From contig CALDGN010000286.1 in the NCBI GenBank assembly GCA_937942965.1, forward strand, positions 1-12,914: 12,914 nucleotides of DNA, in the 5' to 3' direction. The first letter of the stretch is position 1, and each line of letters begins with the position of its first letter. Below are positions 5,006 to 11,566 of this stretch, in pieces. The position numbers and the translations under genes are program-made. Below the pieces are notes generated by a model. That model was not told the DNA's origin, made no database searches, and saw nothing but the letters and a program-made list of their open reading frames with translations. The stretch comes from an uncultured Acidimicrobiales bacterium (lineage in GTDB: Bacteria > Actinomycetota > Acidimicrobiia > Acidimicrobiales > UBA10347).

Positions 5006-7126
5006 ATGGCACGACACCCACTGGACAGAGTCCGCAACATCGGCATCATGGCGCACATCGATGCTGGCAAGACCACCACGACTGAGCGCATCCTCTACTA
5101 CACCGGTGTGAACTACAAGATCGGTGAAGTCCACGACGGTGGCGCAACGATGGACTGGATGGAGCAGGAGCAGGAGCGTGGCATCACGATCACCTCTGCT
5201 GCGACCACCTGTTACTGGGGCGAAGATGGCGCACCCAACGACAAGAAGACCAAGATCAACATCATCGACACCCCGGGTCACGTCGACTTCACCGTCGAAG
5301 TGGAGCGCTCGCTCCGCGTGCTCGACGGCGCGGTTGCCGTGTTCGACGGTGTTGCTGGCGTTGAGCCACAGTCCGAGACCGTGTGGCGCCAGGCCGACAA
5401 GTACGGCGTTCCCCGCATGTGCTTCGTCAACAAGCTTGACCGCACCGGTGCTGACTTCTTCTACTGCCTCGACACCATCAAGGAACGCCTGACCCCAGAC
5501 GTTGCCGTGCTTCAGCTGCCTATCGGCGCCGAAGGCGACTTCGCTGGCGTTGTCGACCTGGTTCGCATGAAGGCCCTCGTGTGGCCCGCAGCCACCGACG
5601 AAAAGGACCTGGGCGCGACCTACAACATCGAAGAGATCCCCGACGATCTCGCCGATCTCGCCGAGGAATACCGCGAGATGCTGCTCGACGCACTCAGCAG
5701 CTTCGACGAAGAACTCATGGAGAAGTACCTCGAGGGCGAAGAGCTCTCCGAGGCCGATCTCAAGAAGTCGATCCGCGAAGGCGCCATCGCCGGCCACATC
5801 GTGCCGATCCTCATGGGCACCGCCTTCAAGAACAAGGGCGTGCAGCCACTGCTCGACGCCGTTGTCGACTACATGCCGTCGCCGCTCGACCTCGAAGACA
5901 TCGTCGGCACGAACCCTCGCAACGAAGAAGAAGAGCTGACCCGCTCCGCTGACGACAATGATCCGTTCGCGGCGCTGGCCTTCAAGCTCATGACGATCGA
6001 TCAGCGCGAGGGTCGCTTGACCTTCGCCCGCATCTACTCGGGCACGCTCGAAAAGGGTTCGACGATCGTCAACACCCGCTCGGGCAAGAAGGAGCGCATT
6101 GGTCGTCTCCTCGAAATGAACTCGGCCTCCAAGCAGGACCTCGACATCGCCTACGCCGGCGACATCGTTGCATTCCTCGGCCTCAAGGACATGCGCACCG
6201 GTGACACGCTCACCGACGAGAAGCAGCAGATCGTCCTCGAAAACCTCACCTTCCCTGAGCCCGTCGTCGACGTCGCGATCGAGCCAAAGTCCAAGGCCGA
6301 CCAGGACAAGCTGGGCAACGCCCTCGCGACCCTGTCCGCCGAAGACCCCACGTTCCGCGTCGAGACCAACGAAGAGACCGGTCAGACGATCATCTCCGGC
6401 ATGGGCGAGCTGCACCTCGAGGTCCTCGTCGACCGCATGATGCGTGAGTTCAAGGTCGAAGCCACGGTCGGTCGCCCCCAGGTGGCCTACCGCGAGACCA
6501 TCTCGTCGACGCTCGACAGCTACACCTACACCCACAAGAAGCAGTCGGGTGGTTCGGGTCAGTTCGCCGTCATCAGCTGCACCCTCGAGCCGAACCCCGG
6601 TAACGGCTTCGAGTTCGAATCGAAGATCACGGGTGGTTCGATCCCTCGTGAGTACATCCCGCCAGTTGAGCAGGGCATCAAGGAAGCCATGAGCAATGGC
6701 GTCCTCGTTGGCTTCCCAACGGTGGACATCAAGGTCACCCTCACCGACGGTAAGACGCACGACGTCGACTCGTCCGAAATGGCCTTCAAGATCGCCGGCA
6801 ACGCCTGGTTCCGCGAAGCGGCTCGCCAGGCCAAGCCCAAGTTGCTCGAACCAATGATGTCGGTCGAAGTCGTCACCCCAGACGATTATCTCGGCGACGT
6901 CGTCGGTGATGTCAACGCCCGACGCGGCCAGGTGCAAGGCACCGAGCAGCGCGGCAACAACCAGGTCGTCAACGCACTCGTGCCGCTCTCGGAGATGTTT
7001 GGTTACGCTAACGATCTCCGTTCGCGCACGCAGGGCCGAGCGAGCTACTCGATGCTGTTCGACTCCTACCAGGAGACGCCAGGATCAGTACAAGAAGAAA
7101 TCGTCAAGCGGATTCGCGGTGAGTGA
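5006..7126 (+). CDS. fusA: Translation elongation factor G
   Basis: The GTPase that drives translocation of tRNA and mRNA on the ribosome and, with RRF, helps recycle ribosomes. The G domain has G1 AHIDAGKT at 16-23, G2 RGITIT at 58-63, G3 DTPGH at 88-92, G4 NKLD at 142-145 and G5-region GTAFKNKG at 271-278. The remaining EF-G domains continue without a break, including RPQVAYRE and THKKQSGGSGQF in the domain IV region, to a C-terminus ending VKRIRGE. At 706 residues it is a complete canonical EF-G. The ATG at 5006 has GAGG 9 bases upstream. It is third in the str operon, after a 105-base spacer with two hairpins, and tuf follows 62 bases later. Confidence 0.98.
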   Translation: MARHPLDRVRNIGIMAHIDAGKTTTTERILYYTGVNYKIGEVHDGGATMDWMEQEQERGITITSAATTCYWGEDGAPNDKKTKINIIDTPGHVDFTVEVERSLRVLDGAVAVFDGVAGVEPQSETVWRQADKYGVPRMCFVNKLDRTGADFFYCLDTIKERLTPDVAVLQLPIGAEGDFAGVVDLVRMKALVWPAATDEKDLGATYNIEEIPDDLADLAEEYREMLLDALSSFDEELMEKYLEGEELSEADLKKSIREGAIAGHIVPILMGTAFKNKGVQPLLDAVVDYMPSPLDLEDIVGTNPRNEEEELTRSADDNDPFAALAFKLMTIDQREGRLTFARIYSGTLEKGSTIVNTRSGKKERIGRLLEMNSASKQDLDIAYAGDIVAFLGLKDMRTGDTLTDEKQQIVLENLTFPEPVVDVAIEPKSKADQDKLGNALATLSAEDPTFRVETNEETGQTIISGMGELHLEVLVDRMMREFKVEATVGRPQVAYRETISSTLDSYTYTHKKQSGGSGQFAVISCTLEPNPGNGFEFESKITGGSIPREYIPPVEQGIKEAMSNGVLVGFPTVDIKVTLTDGKTHDVDSSEMAFKIAGNAWFREAARQAKPKLLEPMMSVEVVTPDDYLGDVVGDVNARRGQVQGTEQRGNNQVVNALVPLSEMFGYANDLRSRTQGRASYSMLFDSYQETPGSVQEEIVKRIRGE

Positions 7127-7162
7127 ACTGATGCTGACGTACCAAAAAACCACCACCCACAT

Positions 7163-7174
7163 CCCCCATTCCGT
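7163..7174 (+). repeat. Leader motif CCCCCATTCCGT before tuf (copy 2)
   Basis: An exact copy of the 12-base motif at 4974-4985, here 14 bases before the tuf ATG and immediately 5' of the strong GAGGAG ribosome binding site (7177-7182). The rest of the 62-base fusA-tuf spacer is A/C rich and shows no hairpin. Confidence 0.45.
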
Positions 7175-7188
7175 CTGAGGAGAAAACA

Positions 7189-8376
7189 ATGTCGAAGGAC
7201 ACGTTCGAGCGGAACAAGCCGCACGTCAACGTCGGCACCATGGGTCACATCGACCATGGCAAGACCACGCTGACCGCTGCGATCACCAAGGTTCTCGCTG
7301 ACAACGTCGAAGGCTCGTCGTTCACTGAGTTCGAGAACATCGATAAGGCACCCGAAGAGCGCGAGCGCGGTATCACGATCAACGTTTCGCACGTTGAGTA
7401 CGAGACCGACAACCGCCACTACGCACACGTCGACATGCCTGGTCACGCCGACTACATCAAGAACATGATCACCGGTGCGGCTCAGGTCGACGGCGCCATC
7501 CTCGTGGTGTCCGCTGCTGACGGCCCAATGCCCCAGACGCGTGAGCACGTGCTGCTCGCTCGCCAGGTTGGCGTTCCGAAGATCATCGTCGCCCTGAACA
7601 AGGTCGACATGGTTGATGACGAAGAGCTCATCGAGCTCGTCGAAATGGAAGTTCGCGAACTTCTCGACGAGTACGACTTCCCCGGTGACGACACCCCCAT
7701 CATCCCTGTGAGCGCCCTCAAGGCACTCGAGGGCGATGCGGATGCTGCTGCAGGCGTCCTCCAGCTCATGGCTGAGGTCGACGAGTACATCCCAACGCCA
7801 GAGCGTGACCTCGACAAGCCATTCCTCATGCCGATCGAAGACGTGTTCTCGATCACCGGCCGCGGCACCGTGGTGACCGGCAAGGTTGAGCAGGGCAAGG
7901 TCCACACCGGCGACAGCATCGAAATCGTTGGTATCAAGGACACGCAGACCACCACCTGTACCGGTGTTGAGATGTTCCGCAAGCTCCTCGACGAGGGCCA
8001 GGCTGGCGACAACATCGGCGCACTGCTCCGTGGTATCGACAAAGAAGAGGTCCAGCGTGGCCAGGTGCTCGCCGCTCCCGGCAGCATCACCCCGCACACC
8101 AAGTTCGACGCCGAGGTCTACGTCCTCACGCAGGAAGAAGGCGGCCGTCACAAGCCCTTCTTCTCGAACTACCGCCCACAGTTCTACTTCCGTACGACTG
8201 ACATCACCGGCGAGATCAACCTTCCGGAAGGCACCGAAATGTGCATGCCGGGCGACAACACCCAGATGGTTGTTGAGCTGATCAACCCGATCGCCATGGA
8301 CGAAGGTCTCCGCTTCGCCATTCGTGAAGGTGGCCGCACCGTTGGTGCTGGCGCCGTCACGAAGATCCTGGAGTAA
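7189..8376 (+). CDS. tuf: Translation elongation factor Tu
   Basis: Carries aminoacyl-tRNA to the ribosomal A site as a GTP complex. At 395 residues it is of normal length. G1 GHIDHGKT is at 19-26, G2 GITI at 61-64 (Thr62), G3 DMPGH at 82-86 with catalytic His86, G4 NKVD at 137-140 and G5 SALK at 175-178. Domains II and III follow, ending GAGAVTKILE. The G3 motif has Met83 where Escherichia coli has Cys (DCPGH). The ATG is fixed by an excellent GAGGAG ribosome binding site 6 bases upstream, consistent with very high expression. The rpsJ ribosome binding site overlaps the stop codon. Only one tuf copy is in the window. Confidence 0.98.
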   Translation: MSKDTFERNKPHVNVGTMGHIDHGKTTLTAAITKVLADNVEGSSFTEFENIDKAPEERERGITINVSHVEYETDNRHYAHVDMPGHADYIKNMITGAAQVDGAILVVSAADGPMPQTREHVLLARQVGVPKIIVALNKVDMVDDEELIELVEMEVRELLDEYDFPGDDTPIIPVSALKALEGDADAAAGVLQLMAEVDEYIPTPERDLDKPFLMPIEDVFSITGRGTVVTGKVEQGKVHTGDSIEIVGIKDTQTTTCTGVEMFRKLLDEGQAGDNIGALLRGIDKEEVQRGQVLAAPGSITPHTKFDAEVYVLTQEEGGRHKPFFSNYRPQFYFRTTDITGEINLPEGTEMCMPGDNTQMVVELINPIAMDEGLRFAIREGGRTVGAGAVTKILE

Positions 8377-8385
8377 GGACCTTTC

Positions 8386-8706
8386 ATGGCTGCCGCACAA
8401 AAGATTCGCATCCGCCTCAAGGCATATGACCACGAGGTGATTGACCAGTCGACGAAGAAGATCGTCGAAACGGTCAAGCGCACGCAGGCTGAGGTGCGTG
8501 GCCCGATCCCATTGCCGACGCGTAAGCATCGGTTCACCGTGATTCGGTCCCCGCACAAGTACAAGGACAGCCGCGAGCACTTCGAGATGCGTGTGCACAA
8601 GCGTCTGCTCGACATCCTCGAGCCGTCACCAAAGACGGTCGATTCGCTTCAGCGTCTCGATCTGCCTGCTGGTGTCGACATCGAGATCAAGATTCAGCAA
8701 GCCTGA
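8386..8706 (+). CDS. rpsJ: Ribosomal protein S10 (NusE)
   Basis: A component of the 30S head that also acts as NusE with NusB in transcription antitermination. The 106 residues include KIRIRLKAYDH at 6-16, GPIPLPT at 39-45, SPHKYKDSREHFEMR at 55-69 and the C-terminal LDLPAGVDIEIKI at 91-103. AAGGA at 8375-8379 overlaps the tuf stop and lies 6 bases before the ATG, so it is cotranscribed and probably coupled with tuf. In most bacteria rpsJ opens the S10 operon (rplC, rplD and so on). Here a strong terminator follows instead, and the next gene is unrelated. Confidence 0.98.
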   Translation: MAAAQKIRIRLKAYDHEVIDQSTKKIVETVKRTQAEVRGPIPLPTRKHRFTVIRSPHKYKDSREHFEMRVHKRLLDILEPSPKTVDSLQRLDLPAGVDIEIKIQQA

Positions 8707-8749
8707 ATCTGGTCGACGGTCTCGCCGCAAGGCAGTCCAAAAACCTTTG

Positions 8750-8790
8750 AAGAACCCCCGGTTCGCTCCTCGGAGCGGCCGGGGGTTCTT
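8750..8790 (+). terminator. Intrinsic terminator of the str operon
   Basis: AAGAACCCCCGG (8750-8761) pairs perfectly with CCGGGGGTTCTT (8779-8790). Inside, CGCTC (8764-8768) pairs with GAGCG (8773-8777) around a CTCG loop. The 17 pairs, broken only by a small TT/G internal loop, end in TTCTT. That short U-poor tail is usual for high-GC actinobacteria. It lies 43 bases after the rpsJ stop. Confidence 0.85.
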
Positions 8791-8818
8791 CGCGTCTCGG
8801 CCCGGTTGCGCCCGGGGC

Positions 8819-8824
8819 TAGGCT
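8819..8824 (+). promoter_or_regulatory. -10 box (TAGGCT) just before the cyclase/ATPase gene
   Basis: TAGGCT is identical to the -10 box of the str promoter and ends 9 bases before the ATG at 8834. Transcription would start 0-3 bases before the start codon, giving a leaderless or nearly leaderless mRNA. No good -35 lies at normal spacing; TTGCGC at 8806 is too close. Confidence 0.45.
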
Positions 8825-8833
8825 GAGGTCGCC

Positions 8834-11467
8834 ATGGCGGGCATTGCAAACCGGAAGAGCTTTCTCTTCACCGACATCGTGGGTTCGATGCGTCTCTGGA
8901 GCCGAGATGCAGCTGCGATGGAACGCGCCCTCGAAGTCCACGACCAGGTGCTGAACGATGCGTTCGGCGCCTTCGGTGGTTCGGTCTTTTCGCTCGGCGG
9001 CGACGGGTTCGGCGTCGAGTTCGCTTCGGCTGCATCTGCACTCGATGCTGCTGCGTTGGCGCAGGACCGTCTCGGCCAGGTCGAGTGGCCCGGCGGATTG
9101 GATCTGCAGGTGCGCATGGGGGCCCACGTCGGCGAAGCGCAGGCTCGCGACGGCAGTTGGTTCGGCCAGAACGTCAATGTCGCGGCCCGCGTCTGCGGTG
9201 CGGCGAACGGTGGCCAGATCCTCGCCACCGAGGCCGTCAGCGGTGATGCGCCGGCCGCTGAACTTCTTCGCCTGGGACTCTTCGAGCTCCGTGGTGTGAG
9301 CGAGAAGCTGGCGCTCTTTCAGCTCGGTCTGCACGACGCGTTTCCTGCGCCTCGCTCGATCGACCCGACGCGAGACACACTCCCGGAGCCGGCGAATGCA
9401 CTGATCGGCCGCAGTGTCGAGCTCGGCCAGATCCGGTCAATGGTCGAAGCGAATCGCCTGGTGACGATCGCCGGTGTCGGCGGTATGGGCAAGACCCGTC
9501 TGGCCATTGAGATCGCGCACCGCATGGCGCCGACGTTCCCCGACGGGGTCTACTTCGCCGACCTGTCGCCGGCGATGAGCGGCGACGCAGTTGTGAACCA
9601 GATCGCTGCTGCCGTGCGGCTCGAGCTGTTGAGCGGCGACCTTCGAGAGCAGGCGATTGCCCAGATCGCGGAACGCTCTGCGCTTCTGGTGCTCGACAAC
9701 TGCGAGCATGTCCTCGATGATGCCGCCGCCTTTGTGGCGGATGTCATTGCGCACGGTGGTCCTGGTCGAGTGCTGGCGACGAGCCGCGAGCGTCTGGGCG
9801 TTGCCGGTGAACATCAGTTCCGGCTCGGCGCACTCGCTGCCGCGGCCAGCGGCGAGGGTCTTACTGACTGCGCACGGTTGTTCATCGATCGGGCCTTGGC
9901 CATCGATCCCGACTTCTCCGTCGACGAAATCGACGTGCTGGATGATCTGCTCGCCCGCCTCGACGGGCTGCCGTTGGCAATCGAACTGGCCGCGGCCCGC
10001 ACCACGATCCTTTCGGTCGGCGAGATCCGGGATCGCCTCGATGATCGGCTCGCACTGCTGTCCTCGACTCGTGCCGGGACGGGCCGCACGCTCGAGGCGA
10101 TGCTCGACTGGAGCTGGCAACTGCTCGACGAGACCGAGCGGCGAGCGCTCGCTGCGTCGAGCCTGTTCGAAGAAGGTTTCGACAGCGAGCTGCTCTCGGC
10201 CGCAACGGGCGCGGACATCTACGAGACGCTCGACGTTGTCGAGGCGCTGGTCAATAAGTCGCTGATCTCGGTCGAGGGTCGCCTCGGCGGACGGACCCGC
10301 TACCACTTGCTCGAATCGGTCCGGGCCTACGCAGCAGCTCGTTTGGACGAACTCGATACCGGCGACGAACTCCGCAGCATGGTTGCCGCAGGATTGGCGG
10401 CTCGCGTGCGGTCGGTCGGGGAGCCCTACGTCTCGTCGCCTCCGGCCCCGAACCATGTGCTCGCCGGCGATCTTTCGAGCGCGATCGCGTCGGTCGAATG
10501 GCTACAACAGCGCGGTGAGTGGGCGTCGGCAGCTGGCCTGGCCGTGCATACGTCATCGCTGCTATTGAGCGTTGGCCGTGCGAGCGAAGCGAACACGCTC
10601 CTGCAAGCTGTGCTTGCCGCCGGCGCTTCGGTGCCGGGACCGCTCCTGGGACGCGCCCAGCTCGGCCTTGGTGTCGCGGCACTGCAGATGGATGACTTCG
10701 GTCGAGCGATCGAGCTGGCCGGGCAGATGGTCGGCGACCCTGATCCGTTCCTACGAGCCTGCGCGCTCGGCTTGCAGGCCGTTCCCGGGCTCTTCGGGCA
10801 GGCCGACGAAACCGACCAGCTCGTCGAGCAATCGCTCGCCGCTGGCGCCGAGGCCGATGATCCCGGCGTGTTCCCGCATCTGATTGACGGATTCCGTCGC
10901 TTCTCGCTTCTCGACATGCCCGCCGCAGTCACGGCGATGGCGCCCGGTTTGCCAGCCGCCGGTCAGCCACAGAGTGTGCTGCAGACCATGCTGACCTGCG
11001 GGCAGTCGCTCGCCTTGATCTTGTCGGACTGCTTCGACGAGGCAACGGCCACGCTCGATCGCCTGATTCCGGGTGATTGCGTGTGGGACACGAGTGAGCT
11101 GTTACGAGCGGTCGTCGCTGCCCGTTCTGGCGACCTCGAGGAAGCCGAACGGCGACTTCTCGAAGCGGGCGACAACGCATTGCTCGGACGCCTGAGTCGC
11201 CAACCGAACGACGTGATGATCGGCTTTGCGGTGCTGCGAGCTGCCGAGGGGCATCCGGACGAGGCGCGGCAGCTGCTGGCCGACGCACTGTTGCCCCGCA
11301 ATGTCTACATATTTGCGCTGGCTGCGCATCTGGCGGGTGAGCTCGACGACTTGGTCGACATGCTCGACCGTTCCCGTCGCCTGCGAGCTGAGCAGGGAGC
11401 GACTCGGGCGACGGCATCTGAAGCGTTGCACCGCGAACTCGATCGCCGTCGATCGTCAGCTTCGTAG
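8834..11467 (+). CDS. Class III nucleotide-cyclase domain fused to an NB-ARC/STAND ATPase
   Basis: Three parts can be seen in 877 residues. Residues about 8-135 are a class III adenylate/guanylate cyclase homology domain: FTDIVGS with metal Asp14, GGDGF with metal Asp57, and FGQNVNVAAR with transition-state Asn115 and Arg119. The usual purine-selecting Lys and Asp appear to be Ser53 and Ser108. Residues about 185-500 are a STAND/NB-ARC ATPase: P-loop GVGGMGKT (214-221), Walker B LLVLDN (284-289), ATSRER sensor (315-320), GLPLA (378-382), and a winged-helix-like part with LVNKSLI (472-478) and YHLLESVRAYA (490-500). Residues about 520-877 are Ala/Leu-rich helices resembling TPR-like repeats. 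No LuxR-type or other DNA-binding domain is present. This resembles the mycobacterial cyclase-ATPase proteins of the Rv0386/Rv1358 type but without their output domain. A ligand-sensing signalling switch is likely; cyclase activity is unproven. The ATG is chosen for the -10 box 9 bases upstream and a short N-terminus. Confidence 0.85.
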   Translation: MAGIANRKSFLFTDIVGSMRLWSRDAAAMERALEVHDQVLNDAFGAFGGSVFSLGGDGFGVEFASAASALDAAALAQDRLGQVEWPGGLDLQVRMGAHVGEAQARDGSWFGQNVNVAARVCGAANGGQILATEAVSGDAPAAELLRLGLFELRGVSEKLALFQLGLHDAFPAPRSIDPTRDTLPEPANALIGRSVELGQIRSMVEANRLVTIAGVGGMGKTRLAIEIAHRMAPTFPDGVYFADLSPAMSGDAVVNQIAAAVRLELLSGDLREQAIAQIAERSALLVLDNCEHVLDDAAAFVADVIAHGGPGRVLATSRERLGVAGEHQFRLGALAAAASGEGLTDCARLFIDRALAIDPDFSVDEIDVLDDLLARLDGLPLAIELAAARTTILSVGEIRDRLDDRLALLSSTRAGTGRTLEAMLDWSWQLLDETERRALAASSLFEEGFDSELLSAATGADIYETLDVVEALVNKSLISVEGRLGGRTRYHLLESVRAYAAARLDELDTGDELRSMVAAGLAARVRSVGEPYVSSPPAPNHVLAGDLSSAIASVEWLQQRGEWASAAGLAVHTSSLLLSVGRASEANTLLQAVLAAGASVPGPLLGRAQLGLGVAALQMDDFGRAIELAGQMVGDPDPFLRACALGLQAVPGLFGQADETDQLVEQSLAAGAEADDPGVFPHLIDGFRRFSLLDMPAAVTAMAPGLPAAGQPQSVLQTMLTCGQSLALILSDCFDEATATLDRLIPGDCVWDTSELLRAVVAARSGDLEEAERRLLEAGDNALLGRLSRQPNDVMIGFAVLRAAEGHPDEARQLLADALLPRNVYIFALAAHLAGELDDLVDMLDRSRRLRAEQGATRATASEALHRELDRRRSSAS

Positions 11468-11479
11468 TACGCGACAGAT

Positions 11480-11521
11480 CGGTCGTCGAGACCCGCTCCG
11501 TGGGGCGGGCCTCGACGACCG
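11480..11521. terminator. Long dyad between convergent genes, probable bidirectional terminator
   Basis: CGGTCGTCGAG (11480-11490) pairs perfectly with CTCGACGACCG (11511-11521). The stem continues inward with CCCGC pairs after one A-C mismatch, and outward with GATC on both sides after one bulged base. It begins 12 bases after the cyclase/ATPase stop and lies 45 bases beyond the end of the YHYH gene on the other strand. No T-run follows directly on either strand. Confidence 0.65.
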
Positions 11522-11526
11522 GATCC

Positions 11527-11544
11527 CCTCTCCCAGAGGAGAGG
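11527..11544. terminator. Second hairpin between the convergent genes
   Basis: CCTCTCC (11527-11533) pairs with GGAGAGG (11538-11544) around a CAGA loop. A CTTTT run lies 20 bases further on in the plus direction (11564-11568), overlapping the YHYH stop codon. It probably adds to termination together with the larger dyad next to it. Confidence 0.45.
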
Positions 11545-11566
11545 TGTCACGCTGGAGGGGCGTCTT

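Noticed and set aside
4751..6937. 728-codon open frame antisense to rpsG and fusA
   Set aside because: It mirrors the strongly biased GC-rich codon pattern of fusA, has no family motif, and covers conserved S7 and EF-G coding sequence.
7066..8598. 510-codon open frame antisense to tuf and rpsJ
   Set aside because: A shadow of the highly biased tuf codons. Its composition, rich in Val, Asp, His and Arg, is that of reversed coding sequence, and it has no ribosome binding site or recognisable domain.
9437..10456. 339-codon minus-strand open frame inside the cyclase/ATPase gene
   Set aside because: It overlaps the P-loop ATPase coding region and has no motif of its own; typical antisense shadow in high-GC DNA.
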